Source: an uncultured Bacilli bacterium
Lineage (GTDB): Bacteria; Bacillota_I; Bacilli_A; RF39; UBA660
Direction: 5' to 3'
Assembly: GCA_947629075.1 (NCBI GenBank)
Contig: CANRCI010000003.1
Coordinates: forward strand, 1-33,186
DNA length: 33,186 nucleotides
Shown here: positions 9,020 through 18,106 of the stretch, one piece after another
Layout of the letters: each line of letters opens with the position of its first letter
Position numbering within the stretch: the first letter of the stretch is position 1
Notes under the pieces: model-generated
Database searches by the model: none
What the model was told of the DNA's origin: nothing
The model's input: only the letters and a program-made list of their open reading frames with translations
Position numbers and translations under genes: made by a program

Positions 9020-11435
9020 AGCTATCACCCATCCTTATATCTTCTAATTCAAAATATTCTGAATATATTGGGTATTTCAATTCACCAACGCGGTACTTTT
9101 CACGGAGATTAGTTTCGTATTCGCGGAAGTTAGCATACTCTTTGATACCCCTTCTACAAATTTTAGAGATAAGAAGTGCTAAATCTTCTTCACTAACACC
9201 GATTAAGATAGCCTTTTCAATCTTGTATTTAGCATTTTCTCCAACATATGGATTATGTTTATAAACCAAAGATAGATATTGTAAACACAATTCCAAATTC
9301 TTGGTTCCTTCTTTATCCAAATCTTTAAACAGATTGTATTCGTTAAGAATTTTCTTTAAATAATCGTAAAAAGCACTTTCTTGTAATTTTTCATTTAAAT
9401 CTTCTAGATAGTTTTTTAAGAAAGCATCTTTGGCAAAATAGTTATGAGATCCAAAAATATATCTTGGATAATCTAACCAATTGGAATCAACTAACCCTCT
9501 AACAAAGTTAATTTTTTCTAAAAAGTCTTTCTTATCTTCATATGAAGGAAGAGTATCTTTCTGTTTATAGGCATCTTGTAGGACATAATCAGTTACGAAT
9601 TCTTCGTATTTTTCTTTATCATTTTTAATTATTTTATATAATTTATCAAGTGTATCATAATCTTGTTTCTTCATGACTAAATTCAAGAACAACATAATTG
9701 TCTTTTGTAATTCATATTTTTCTAAGTTACCTAGTTGTGGATAATATTTTGTTTTAGATACCAAAGATAAAATGTTATGGTAATCCAATTCACGTAACTC
9801 ACGCTCGAAGGTTGCCTGATTCATTCTGATCGTCCATGTTTCCATCGCGTCATTTTTATGTAATTTAAAAGTATACTCATCATTTAAACCGATAACTATA
9901 TGACTTTCCTTACGTAACTTAGTACCGTTTTCCATATATATATTCGGAGCAGATTTAACAATTAAATCGACACGGTTATGAGTTAAATCGTGAACTAAAA
10001 ACTTAATTTTATCTATTTTTATCTCTTTACCAGGAATTAGACTATAATCATTCAATTCGATTTCAGGGACTTGAATAATGCCAAATGAATCATTTAATTC
10101 ATAATATGGCAAGTGTTCAACAACTAATTTCTGATGATCATTTAAATTTACAACAAAGTTTTCAAAAGTATTGGTAATAGAACTCAATATATCACTTGGA
10201 TAGTAAACAGCTTCTTTCTCGTCAGTTTTTTCTGTGGCTACTTCAATGTCCTCTTCTTCAAAGGTTTTAACTTTTTGGACAACAGGTTGTAATTTTGGTT
10301 TAAAGATGATAATCTTACCATCTTCTTCAGGAACAACTTCTTCTTCATTTAACTTTTCAATTTCCTGTTCAATTAAATTCATTAACTCATCTAATTGCTT
10401 GCGATCGAGATTGTTATCTTTTACTTGGACATTAGGTAGTTTTTGACTATTATTAGATAAATCTAAGAATTCAATCTCTCTGTCAGATTGTTCAATTTTC
10501 TCTAACTTGGCATTTATTTCATCAGTCAACTTTTCTAATTCTTCATTATCTAGAACTTTGTCAACATTTGGATTCTCTGACTCGTAATGAGTCTCTTCAT
10601 CTTTTACTTCTTCTTTTTCTATTTCATCAGATGATTCTTTAACAATGCCCGCACTCAATCTTTCAATTTGACGATCGATATTATCCAAAACTTTATCGAC
10701 ATCAACTTTTTCCTCTTCGACTGGAACCTCAAGCTTTTCTTCTTTAACCGGAATTTCTTCAAATAAGTTTTCTTCATTCGTAGATTGGGTATCTTCTTCT
10801 ACTTTTTCTGAAGTAACTTCTATAGTCTTATCCTCCTCTGGAACATAACCAAACACCTCATCTAGAGAGACAAAACTATTTCCATCATGATCCATAAATT
10901 TATTTTCAAACGGACTAAAAGTAATGTAATCTTCACCTTTAAAAAGAGGAATTAACCCTTTCTTTTTAAATTTTTTACCTTCGATTATTTCTCGATGTGA
11001 TAAAAAATTAACTTGTTTATCAGTAATAAAACATCCATTTGAAGTATAAGATAAAAGCTTCTTCAAATCTTCTTTGACAACGATTCCATAAAAATTCTCT
11101 ACTTGTTCAACATAATAGTTATTAATAGCAATATCTGTTAAGGCATCGTGAACTTCACTATAAGTTAGATTTAAAAGCTCATCTTTAATACGCTTAATCA
11201 ATTCGATATCATCAGTCTTTATATCTTCTTCGACTAGAATAGCAAAAGAAGTACTAGTATCATCAAATTCACTACTTACAAACCAAGATTTTATTTTTTC
11301 TAACTTTTCACTAGGGATTACAAAGTCTGTTGTGCAATTATCCGTCTCAAAAACTAATACACGTCTTTCTTTTGTTACATAAATCTTTTCATTTTCTAAT
11401 TGAATCAACAATAAAAAGTTCTTACTACCGTCCAT
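9012..11435 (-). CDS. large acidic protein of unknown function, partner of the DUF4272 protein
   Basis: 807 residues, not recognised. Residues 1-210 form a folded mixed region (KNFLLLIQLENEKIYV..., TFSPFENKFMDHDG). Residues ~211-400 are Glu/Lys-rich and likely disordered or coiled coil, with a repeated VDKVLDN motif. A beta-rich domain of about 110 residues follows (FGIIQVPEIELNDYSLIPGKE... to MENGTKLRKESHIVIG), then a helical C-terminus (~560-807). There is no signal peptide or membrane segment. It is the first gene of a two-gene operon with a GGGAGGACAT ribosome site. Similar size, similar architecture (folded head, charged linker, folded tail) and coupled translation suggest the two products form a complex; this is inference. 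Confidence 0.8.
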   Translation of the reverse strand: MDGSKNFLLLIQLENEKIYVTKERRVLVFETDNCTTDFVIPSEKLEKIKSWFVSSEFDDTSTSFAILVEEDIKTDDIELIKRIKDELLNLTYSEVHDALTDIAINNYYVEQVENFYGIVVKEDLKKLLSYTSNGCFITDKQVNFLSHREIIEGKKFKKKGLIPLFKGEDYITFSPFENKFMDHDGNSFVSLDEVFGYVPEEDKTIEVTSEKVEEDTQSTNEENLFEEIPVKEEKLEVPVEEEKVDVDKVLDNIDRQIERLSAGIVKESSDEIEKEEVKDEETHYESENPNVDKVLDNEELEKLTDEINAKLEKIEQSDREIEFLDLSNNSQKLPNVQVKDNNLDRKQLDELMNLIEQEIEKLNEEEVVPEEDGKIIIFKPKLQPVVQKVKTFEEEDIEVATEKTDEKEAVYYPSDILSSITNTFENFVVNLNDHQKLVVEHLPYYELNDSFGIIQVPEIELNDYSLIPGKEIKIDKIKFLVHDLTHNRVDLIVKSAPNIYMENGTKLRKESHIVIGLNDEYTFKLHKNDAMETWTIRMNQATFERELRELDYHNILSLVSKTKYYPQLGNLEKYELQKTIMLFLNLVMKKQDYDTLDKLYKIIKNDKEKYEEFVTDYVLQDAYKQKDTLPSYEDKKDFLEKINFVRGLVDSNWLDYPRYIFGSHNYFAKDAFLKNYLEDLNEKLQESAFYDYLKKILNEYNLFKDLDKEGTKNLELCLQYLSLVYKHNPYVGENAKYKIEKAILIGVSEEDLALLISKICRRGIKEYANFREYETNLREKYRVGELKYPIYSEYFELEDIRMGDSYE

Positions 11436-11471
11436 TTTATGTCCTCCCTTTTTATTCTCCCCTATTTTCAG

Positions 11472-11500
11472 ATATAATAATTATACAATAACATTAGCAA
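11472..11500 (-). promoter_or_regulatory. candidate promoter of the DUF4272 operon
   Basis: TTGCTA (11495-11500) lies 17 bases from TTATAT (11472-11477). A perfect TATAAT at 11480-11485 is an alternative -10 but has no good -35. The exact start is therefore uncertain. Confidence 0.45.
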
Positions 11501-11549
11501 ATTTTCTATAGATTATTAAAACAAATTCAAAAAAATTAAAATTATCGAT

Positions 11550-11585
11550 TATTAAAAGAGAACTAAATAAATATTAGTTCTCTTT
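11550..11585 (-). terminator. terminator of the redox operon
   Basis: AAGAGAACTAA / TTAGTTCTCTT hairpin with a T-run (CTTTTAAT) on the minus strand, starting at the stop codon of the flavin reductase-rubredoxin gene. Confidence 0.85.
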
Positions 11586-12200
11586 CTTAGTAAACATCTC
11601 TTTCCCAACACCACATATTGGACACTTGAAGTCATCGGGAAGTTCTCCTTCATAGACATAACCACAAACGCTGCAGACATATGAAGTTGATGATTTCTTT
11701 TCTTCAATGTAGGTTGGAGCACTCTTTGGAGCTGTTCCCTTAATGACATCGTGATAGTATTTATAAGTCATCGGTTCATTATCAGTTAATTTGGCACAGG
11801 CTTTAACACGAGCTTTAAAAATATCATGCGTCTCACAATCGATAACTTCTAATAATTCACAGATAAAATATCCACAAGTATCCTCTTTTAAGACTGGTAC
11901 ATTTTCGATTTCTTCATAACTAGTATCGTTAAATTTATCAAAATCTCTTGAAGAGTGGAAACCGAAGCGACCAATAAGTTCGGAATTAGTCTTTTCTGAT
12001 AAAACATTAACGGCAAAACGTTTGCTTTTCTTAATCATTTCATCAGTATAATTTTCTTTATTGACACTTATTGTAATAATCGGATTTTCACTAGTTATCT
12101 GGGTAAAAGTATTAATGGTACAACCACTCTTAACCCCTTCAAAACTAGTAGTAACAATATACATGCCATAAGATACATCTCTAAACAAATTCTTATCCAT
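11574..12200 (-). CDS. flavin reductase-rubredoxin fusion (high-molecular-weight rubredoxin type)
   Basis: 208 residues in two domains. Residues ~1-155 are an FMN-binding split-barrel flavin reductase domain ([35 protein letters not shown]). Residues ~173-203 are a complete rubredoxin: C176, C179, C193 and C196 in VCSVCGY and [12 protein letters not shown]. This architecture matches the high-molecular-weight rubredoxin (Hrb) known from Moorella, where it passes electrons from NAD(P)H to a flavodiiron protein that reduces O2 or NO. No flavodiiron gene lies in the window, so the acceptor is unknown. It is the last gene of a three-gene run, 8 bases after the thioredoxin-like gene. An electron-transfer or detoxification role in an anaerobe is likely. 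Confidence 0.92.
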   Translation of the reverse strand: MDKNLFRDVSYGMYIVTTSFEGVKSGCTINTFTQITSENPIITISVNKENYTDEMIKKSKRFAVNVLSEKTNSELIGRFGFHSSRDFDKFNDTSYEEIENVPVLKEDTCGYFICELLEVIDCETHDIFKARVKACAKLTDNEPMTYKYYHDVIKGTAPKSAPTYIEEKKSSTSYVCSVCGYVYEGELPDDFKCPICGVGKEMFTKKEN

Positions 12201-12208
12201 AAAATCTC

Positions 12209-12853
12209 CTATTCATTACACTCTGTGCACATATTCAAAGCTACAAAAACTTCGTCCATGTATTTAGTCAAAGTAGCCTTTAAATCAGTAACTTCATCTT
12301 TCGTCCAGTATTCTTCTGGGCTCTCTTTACCTTTGGTATCTTTTGATGTTTCATAATCGTTACCAATTATTTTTCCATCAACTACAAAGGCAGCATTAGG
12401 AACGTAAATTCTCGGATTTCCTTCTGGATCATATTGTAACTTATCTTTTAATAGTTCAACAATTTTTTTATAAGTATCCGTATTCTTTTCACGATCTTCT
12501 CTAATGTTGTAATAATATATTTTATCAACACCTAGCTCTCTTGCTACTTCGTCGAGATATGGTGCATACGCTTGACACCATTCACATTCTGGAAAACCTA
12601 AGAATACAACCCCAGTACCATTTTCCAAAATTTTAATAATTTCGTCACTTTTCTTATAGACGTACACATTGTTATCAGCCACTTTAGTATACTCTTTTTT
12701 GAACTTTTTAGCTTCTTCACTAATTTCTTCTTTATTATTACCAGTATCTCTTTCTTTCGATTGGTTAGATAAGTAATAAATACCACCAACCACTGATAAT
12801 CCTACTAGCAAAATTCCAATTATAATTATGATTATTCCCGTCTTCTTTTTCAT
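12209..12853 (-). CDS. membrane-anchored thioredoxin-like protein
   Basis: I place the start at the ATG at 12853 ([10 protein letters not shown], 214 aa), because TAGGAGA lies seven bases upstream; the longer track start has no ribosome site. Residues ~4-28 form one hydrophobic anchor ([21 protein letters not shown]). The rest is a thioredoxin fold facing outward, with the redox motif CEWC in [14 protein letters not shown], then [13 protein letters not shown] in place of the cis-Pro strand. The C-terminus carries a second CxxC (MCTECNE), unusual for thioredoxins and possibly a resolving pair. It resembles bacteriocin-accessory or TlpA-like thioredoxin proteins of Gram-positives. It lies between the MBL gene and the flavin reductase-rubredoxin gene in one operon. 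Confidence 0.8.
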   Translation of the reverse strand: MKKKTGIIIIIIGILLVGLSVVGGIYYLSNQSKERDTGNNKEEISEEAKKFKKEYTKVADNNVYVYKKSDEIIKILENGTGVVFLGFPECEWCQAYAPYLDEVARELGVDKIYYYNIREDREKNTDTYKKIVELLKDKLQYDPEGNPRIYVPNAAFVVDGKIIGNDYETSKDTKGKESPEEYWTKDEVTDLKATLTKYMDEVFVALNMCTECNE

Positions 12854-12893
12854 TTTAATTCTCCTAACTTCTAAATCATTATAGCACAATTTA

Positions 12894-13760
12894 TTATAAC
12901 TTTGCCCATAACATTTTATTATCTTTAAAAATATAACCTATCTCACCATTGGCATTCAGATATGAAAGAAATGCTTTGATCGTATCACCAATTAAGTAAT
13001 ACTGATTTAAATTCATAACCGATTCATAGTGATCAAATAAATATTTAATAATTTCTTCTAGCGTTTTAGGTTCAATACAATATTCACAAATCAAGTTACT
13101 TATCTCATTTATCTTACTGCGGTTAATGGCAATCTTTTCACTGATATCGGATGTTGCTTCACCGTGGGACGGAATGAAAAGTTTACCCTTTAAAGTAGCT
13201 AGAAAATCGAGAGTATTTAAATATTCTTGAACATCATAAATGTAAAACATATGGTATTTATATATAGTATCTATATCTGCTAAAGCATCACCAATAAAAT
13301 AGATGTCATCATCAGTTTTAATACCAATCATATCAAAGCAATGTCCCTTTAAGTCGATTTTTTCTAAACCATTAGGTAATTGTAAGTCTTGACAATTAGA
13401 TGGTTTAGCCATTAAAAATTTATTTCGCAATTCCTTAAGTGGACTTGCTCCATATAATAGACTCGCTTCTAAAAGTGGATGATTAATAATATCTTTTTCA
13501 ATTCCTTCTGAGTAAATCTTACAATTGGTTCGCTTCTCAATTACTTCATTACCACCACAATGATCAGCATGTGAATGAGTATTGATAATTCCTAAAACAT
13601 TCCAATTTTGTTCATCAATAATTTTTAATATTTTCTTACCAGCATCCTTATCATTACCGGAATCGATTAAATAAACATTTTTATCATCAACTAGGTAGAT
13701 ACCAATATTAGTCCTATTTTTTATATAATAAGTTTTATCAGTTAATTTTATAAGTTCCAT
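12894..13760 (-). CDS. metallo-beta-lactamase fold hydrolase
   Basis: 288 residues of the MBL superfamily. The zinc motif HxHxDH is at 62-67 (THSHADHCGG). A GHCFD motif, the Asp of FIGDALAD and the final His of FIPSHGEA complete the two-metal site. The family includes glyoxalase II-like thioesterases and redox proteins; nothing in the sequence fixes the substrate. The C-terminal ~80 residues (LEEIIKYLFDHYESV...) look like the helical winged-helix tail seen in some RNase Z-unrelated MBL hydrolases. It is first in the operon with the thioredoxin-like and flavin reductase-rubredoxin genes, 40 bases upstream of the former. Ribosome site AAGAGGTATTT. Confidence 0.88.
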   Translation of the reverse strand: MELIKLTDKTYYIKNRTNIGIYLVDDKNVYLIDSGNDKDAGKKILKIIDEQNWNVLGIINTHSHADHCGGNEVIEKRTNCKIYSEGIEKDIINHPLLEASLLYGASPLKELRNKFLMAKPSNCQDLQLPNGLEKIDLKGHCFDMIGIKTDDDIYFIGDALADIDTIYKYHMFYIYDVQEYLNTLDFLATLKGKLFIPSHGEATSDISEKIAINRSKINEISNLICEYCIEPKTLEEIIKYLFDHYESVMNLNQYYLIGDTIKAFLSYLNANGEIGYIFKDNKMLWAKL

Positions 13761-13810
13761 AAATACCTCTTTATATTTATATATTACACTTTTAATCTTT
13801 TAAAGGCAAT

Positions 13811-13836
13811 TAAAAAGCTATCAGATGATAGCTTTT
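13811..13836 (-). terminator. terminator of the lemA-DUF2207 operon
   Basis: AAAAGCTATC / GATAGCTTTT perfect 10-bp stem with a 4-base loop followed by TTTTTAATT on the minus strand, seven bases past the DUF2207 stop codon. Confidence 0.9.
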
Positions 13837-13842
13837 ATCTTT

Positions 13843-16002
13843 TTACCAGGAGCTTCCTCCTCCACCACCGGAACCGCCACCGGAGAATCCACCGCCGGAA
13901 AATCCGCCACTAGATCCGCTGAATGATGTAAAGTCATGAGAAGAATTATCACTTGAAGGAGCAACTGCCATAACTGTCTGAACACTACTCATTGTATCGT
14001 TCATAAATCTGTCAAATCGATAATAACTAAACGGATCGTTAGAATAGTACCAATCTGGTGGCTCAATGGCAATACCTTCAAATTTCTTAACCCATTTATT
14101 AGATATTCCTAAAGCATACGTATATGGCAATATATCGTAAAAATATGTTGGATTTTCTGCCACTAATGCTTCTAGGCGATCTTTCTCAGCCGTCTCTAAA
14201 AAGTTGGCAAAACCGCGTACTCTACCAAGTATCCTACTTCCATATTCAGTTCGCTGTGGCATAATACCTGCAAAAATTCCTATAATTAGCATTGAAATAA
14301 TACCAACTACACTGACAATAAAGTACTGACCACCAATGTATTGATAAGCTAAATCAGATCCAAAGCTTCCCCACCTAATAACTAAGATTCCTAAAAGAAG
14401 GTAATACCAAAATTTACTAAACTTGGTTGACAAATTATTACTTGCACTAATTATAAACATAAAAATTAGTAACAGAGTTGTCATATACAACATGCTTGGG
14501 AAACTATCCGGTAAATAAAATATGGCTTGTCGTGCTAAGGTTATAAAGAATATCACAACCATGAATATGAAAGCTAATGTTCTTTTAGAACTAGACTTTT
14601 TATTGTATATTTTATACTTCATATCAGTTTTTTCATTAGATTCAATAATATTAATCGTCTGATAAAAATTATATTTTAATTCATCCAAAACGATTGATTC
14701 ACCAACTTCTCTACTGACAAACAAATTGTCAAAAAAAGTCTTTTCGTTTTTGTTATCACCATCGTATTCTTTAAGTTTGGTAAAACGTATCTGTAAACTT
14801 TCGTTATTTTTTATTTTCTTCAATTCTTTTTTATTAAATTCATAACCAACTGGTTTATCTAACATTTCCCAGAATTTTTTTATATCTTTTAAATTTCTTG
14901 TTTGATAAGCTGCATCAAAAATGCTTTCTTCCTTGATTTTTTGGTCTAACTTATTCAACTCTTCTTTTACTACCTTTGAATATTCGGCAGTCATGACCGG
15001 ATGATCTTCATCGATACCAGAATCATCTATTTTAATATATCCTTTATCAGCTAAATATATAAGTAATGATAAAACTGCTGACGTGTTAGCACTGTTGTGA
15101 TAGATATAGCCAACATCCAAACTGTTAAGTCCCTCTGGTGGATAAAATTCAACTGTTTCTACTATATCGGAATCACGTCCATGTTTATGCCATAGATAAA
15201 CGGTAAAACCAGCTAGTGCAATCGAAATGATTATTGAAAGATAATCGAAAATTCCTAAATGAAATCCAGCTCCGACAAAGTAACCATCTTCTAATTCTAC
15301 TCTAGCTGTTAGAGCGTAACCTGGCAATAAAATTCCATTATATTTACCAGTTACGACTAAATCATTCACTTCATAAACGACATTCTGGGTATTGATCGTA
15401 CCATAACTACCATAAGAAAATCCTAGCTTTGATTCATCGAAGTCTTTGGGAAACGCAATCTCAAAAGTAACATTACCTATTGGAACATCCCACTCATCTC
15501 CGATGATATTATAATAAAATTCGTCGATATCACTCAAAGGATCATTACCAATATTATAAGTATAACTTATTTCATAATTCTTTAGACCAGTTATTGTCTT
15601 ATTGGCATTTCCAATCTGTAAAGTTAGATAGTCATCTGCAAAAGATTTTGTACTTTTTTCATTTACTCGAACGTTGGTAATTCTTGCACGATTGGAATTT
15701 TCCACTGTGGATAACCTCTCGACATTATTTGAAAGTGGTATTGTTCTAATAATACCGTGTTTAGGTTCAAAAAAGTAAGCACTAATCTTTTCAGTAATGT
15801 CATAAGTATTATTTTCGTTTATTTTAATTTTTACGTCATATGCATCGATTACATATTCATATGAAAAATCATTATAAACTTCACTAGGCTTACTAGAACT
15901 AATCGATTTATCATCAACTGCCCAAACCCTATTTGGTAAAATAATTATTACTAATAATAACGCAAAAAGAAAAGAACAAGATTTTTTTAAAATTCTTTTC
16001 AT
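13843..16002 (-). CDS. DUF2207-family secreted/membrane protein
   Basis: 719 residues. A signal peptide (residues 1-28, ending RVWA) is followed by the extracellular DUF2207 beta domain (YEYVIDAYDVKIKINENNTYDITE...; HGIIRTIP). A membrane segment lies at ~250-272 (YLSIIISIALAGFTVYLW). Then comes a cytoplasmic helical region that includes a winged-helix-like stretch (SAVLSLLIYLADKGYIKID). Two to four more membrane segments lie at ~470-580. The C-terminus is the Gly/Ser-rich tail typical of this family (GGFSGGGFSGGG...SSW). Length and architecture are normal for DUF2207. It follows lemA by 13 bases; lemA-DUF2207 pairing is common in Bacillota. Function is unknown in the family; a cell-envelope role is usually suspected. 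Confidence 0.93.
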   Translation of the reverse strand: MKRILKKSCSFLFALLLVIIILPNRVWAVDDKSISSSKPSEVYNDFSYEYVIDAYDVKIKINENNTYDITEKISAYFFEPKHGIIRTIPLSNNVERLSTVENSNRARITNVRVNEKSTKSFADDYLTLQIGNANKTITGLKNYEISYTYNIGNDPLSDIDEFYYNIIGDEWDVPIGNVTFEIAFPKDFDESKLGFSYGSYGTINTQNVVYEVNDLVVTGKYNGILLPGYALTARVELEDGYFVGAGFHLGIFDYLSIIISIALAGFTVYLWHKHGRDSDIVETVEFYPPEGLNSLDVGYIYHNSANTSAVLSLLIYLADKGYIKIDDSGIDEDHPVMTAEYSKVVKEELNKLDQKIKEESIFDAAYQTRNLKDIKKFWEMLDKPVGYEFNKKELKKIKNNESLQIRFTKLKEYDGDNKNEKTFFDNLFVSREVGESIVLDELKYNFYQTINIIESNEKTDMKYKIYNKKSSSKRTLAFIFMVVIFFITLARQAIFYLPDSFPSMLYMTTLLLIFMFIISASNNLSTKFSKFWYYLLLGILVIRWGSFGSDLAYQYIGGQYFIVSVVGIISMLIIGIFAGIMPQRTEYGSRILGRVRGFANFLETAEKDRLEALVAENPTYFYDILPYTYALGISNKWVKKFEGIAIEPPDWYYSNDPFSYYRFDRFMNDTMSSVQTVMAVAPSSDNSSHDFTSFSGSSGGFSGGGFSGGGSGGGGGSSW

Positions 16003-16015
16003 CTTTTCCTCCTAA

Positions 16016-16579
16016 TTAAAACTTAACTTCAACATTATTACGCTCATTAGCTTGAGCTTCAAACATTGGATAATTTTTAAATCCAAACATACCTGCAACG
16101 ATATTACTAGGAAACATTTGAACTTTATCATTCATATTTCTTACTGTTCCATTGTAATATTTTCTAGCGTTAGCAATATCTTCTTCAATTTTAGATAACT
16201 CATCACTTAAATCCATGAAGTTTTGATTAGCTTTTAAATCTGGATAATTTTCAGCAAGAGCCATCAATTTAGTAATACCTTGACTTAATTTGTTATTCAT
16301 ATCAATCTTATCATTGATACTAGCACCATCATAAGCACTATTTCGCAATTCAACAACTTCTTTTAGGGTACTTTTTTCATGTTTAGCATAACCTTTTACA
16401 GTTTCAACTAAATTAGGAATCAAATCCCATCTCTTTTTTAGATATACATCCATTGTTGAAAAACCTTCCTCAACACGGTTTCTCATTCTCACTAAACTGT
16501 TATACGTTCCTAAAACATAAAAAACTAAAATTGCTAATATTACGACAACAATTGCAATAACTATATAAATAGTATTCAT
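16016..16579 (-). CDS. lemA: LemA family protein
   Basis: 187 residues with an N-terminal membrane segment (residues ~3-25) followed by the long helical LemA domain. The signature YNSLVRMRNRVEEGFSTMD...KRWDLIPNLVETVKGYAKHE is intact, and the C-terminal FGFKNYPMFEA region is present. LemA proteins are anchored with a short outside N-terminus and a cytoplasmic coiled helical body; their role is unclear. GAGGAGGATATT precedes the ATG. First gene of the operon with the DUF2207 gene. Confidence 0.96.
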   Translation of the reverse strand: MNTIYIVIAIVVVILAILVFYVLGTYNSLVRMRNRVEEGFSTMDVYLKKRWDLIPNLVETVKGYAKHEKSTLKEVVELRNSAYDGASINDKIDMNNKLSQGITKLMALAENYPDLKANQNFMDLSDELSKIEEDIANARKYYNGTVRNMNDKVQMFPSNIVAGMFGFKNYPMFEAQANERNNVEVKF

Positions 16580-16609
16580 AATATCCTCCTCTACTAATAT
16601 TCTGAAAAA

Positions 16610-16638
16610 ATTATACCATAAATAAGATTTGTTTTAAA
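16610..16638 (-). promoter_or_regulatory. promoter of lemA operon
   Basis: TTTAAA (16633-16638), 17 bases, TATAAT (16610-16615), with TG in the extended -10 position (TGGTATAAT). It lies 31 bases upstream of the lemA ATG. Confidence 0.7.
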
Positions 16639-16873
16639 TATATTGTTGAGTATTTTTTACTTTTTTAAGTGCCATATTTTATCTCTTAAATTCGTTTTGT
16701 TCGAAGGTTTTAAAACCCATTATTATCATTATGATAATAGTTATAAAAAAATGACACTCAATCGCTAGAATAAGTGCCTAAACAAAATTATTTGGGGTAG
16801 ACATTCAACTTGCAAAAACTGAACATTCCCTTTTTTTATTTTATGTAAGTTTCCTTGACAAATACTTTCATAA
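16639..16873. other. intergenic region upstream of lemA, no gene seen
   Basis: Part of a 336-base gap (16580-16915). No open frame with a ribosome site is visible. It holds two palindromes, GGTTTTAAAACC (16706-16717) and TATTATCAT-T-ATGATAATA (16721-16739). Neither is followed by a T-run, so they are not terminators. The stretch 16745-16850 is slightly richer in G/C than its surroundings and has no feature I recognise. Confidence 0.6.
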
Positions 16874-16902
16874 CATAAAAGCGACTTTTAAAAAGTCGCT
16901 TC
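16874..16902 (-). terminator. terminator of the NPQTG surface protein gene
   Basis: AAGCGACTT / AAGTCGCTT hairpin with TTTTATG after it on the minus strand, 14 bases beyond the stop codon. Confidence 0.85.
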
Positions 16903-16915
16903 ACTTATTATCTAT

Positions 16916-18106
16916 TTACTTAATTAATAATAGTTTTTTGGTTGTTAAACCTACTAAACTGATTAAACTCATTATTGCCATAGCAATGTAAGCAACAATG
17001 CCATCTCCAGTTTGTGGATTTTCAACATTTTCATCATCTGAAGCTTGTGAATTATCAACAGTTGTATCATCTGAAGTATCTTGGTTATTTAGTTCAGCTT
17101 CCATTTTTTCAGCTTCAGCTTTAGTCATAACAGCGTTGTTTGGACCAACTACTAGATTACCTAGATATGCTTCAGCAGGTTTAGTACCTGTAAAGACTGC
17201 TCCTGCTTTGATTTGAATCTCATCACTAGGATTTTCTTCATTCTCGTAAGCTAGAACTGGGTTTTCATTAGTAGCATTAATTTTAGCACCAGAACTGATT
17301 ACAGCTTTTCCTGTTCCTTTAGTATAACCAGGAGTTTTGTTATCGACGATAACTGCTACACCACCTGGAAATTGTACATCGGCATCACCGATTTGAACGG
17401 GATCAGTTCCTGTTGTTGTAATAGTACCACCAGCTAAATTAACTTCTCCAGCACGAGAAACTATACCAACATAACCAGTAAGATTACCATTAGTGATATT
17501 CAATGTACCAGATTGTGGCATATAAACAACTGCTCCACCAGTAGATTCAATTGTACCACCAGAAATGTTGATAGTTGAATTACCAGAATGTGCACCATTA
17601 CCACTAATAGCGTTTTGAGTAGCTGTGATAGTACCACCTTCAAAATTTAATTTTCCATTGTCACCCCAAAGAGCAACACCAGTATCAGCAATGAAGGTAC
17701 CACCCTTAACTGTAAGAGTACCATTTCCATCTATTGCTAGAGCTTGAGTTATTGAACTTCCCTTACCTGAATAAACAACTTTACCTGTACCTACGCTATC
17801 CTTGATTACTAAAGATCCACCATTGCTAACGGTGATAACAGTATTCCCTTCCTCGTTAGTACGAGTAATTGAACCACCATTTAAATCTAGTGTGATGTTC
17901 TTATTATTTACATCAATCATAGCAGTAGTAGTAATTTTGGCATCTTTTGCTAGCGTAATAGTCTCACAACTATTGATTGCTGCAGTTAGCTCTGTATCAT
18001 TTGCAATGCCAGTACACTTTGGTTCATCAGCATATACATTTGGCATAAAAGCCATACTAACAACAAAAGCAGATACTATACCAAGTAGTAAATTTTTCTT
18101 TTTCAT
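16916..18106 (-). CDS. secreted beta-helix-like surface protein with NPQTG sorting signal
   Basis: I choose the ATG at 18106 (MKKKNLLLGIV, 396 aa), with AAAGGAA ten bases upstream, over the track's 18127. Residues 1-26 are a signal peptide ending VYA. The body (~30-320) repeats short strands of the form GG(T/S)I(T/E)xTxxA, with GTLTVKGGTF, GKLNFEGGTI, STINISGGTI and GTLNITNGN about every 18-25 residues. This is the pattern of a right-handed parallel beta-helix. An acidic Thr/Asn/Asp linker leads to NPQTG at 363-367, a hydrophobic span and the end KKLLLIK. Together these form a sortase-type cell-wall anchor, with NPQTG in place of LPxTG. Surface adhesion or glycan contact is plausible but unproven. 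No sortase gene lies in the window. Confidence 0.88.
   Translation of the reverse strand: MKKKNLLLGIVSAFVVSMAFMPNVYADEPKCTGIANDTELTAAINSCETITLAKDAKITTTAMIDVNNKNITLDLNGGSITRTNEEGNTVITVSNGGSLVIKDSVGTGKVVYSGKGSSITQALAIDGNGTLTVKGGTFIADTGVALWGDNGKLNFEGGTITATQNAISGNGAHSGNSTINISGGTIESTGGAVVYMPQSGTLNITNGNLTGYVGIVSRAGEVNLAGGTITTTGTDPVQIGDADVQFPGGVAVIVDNKTPGYTKGTGKAVISSGAKINATNENPVLAYENEENPSDEIQIKAGAVFTGTKPAEAYLGNLVVGPNNAVMTKAEAEKMEAELNNQDTSDDTTVDNSQASDDENVENPQTGDGIVAYIAMAIMSLISLVGLTTKKLLLIK

Noticed and set aside
11552-11749. 65-aa minus ORF overlapping the rubredoxin domain
   Set aside because: Alternate frame of the flavin reductase-rubredoxin gene, whose four Cys and family match fix the true frame.
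16745-16850. Possible degenerate insertion-sequence remnant upstream of lemA
   Set aside because: No terminal repeats, target duplication or transposase fragment could be read; only a mild change in composition.
16859-16885. TTGACA followed by TAAAAG on the plus strand
   Set aside because: Spacing is 15 and the -10 is poor; no plus-strand gene follows.
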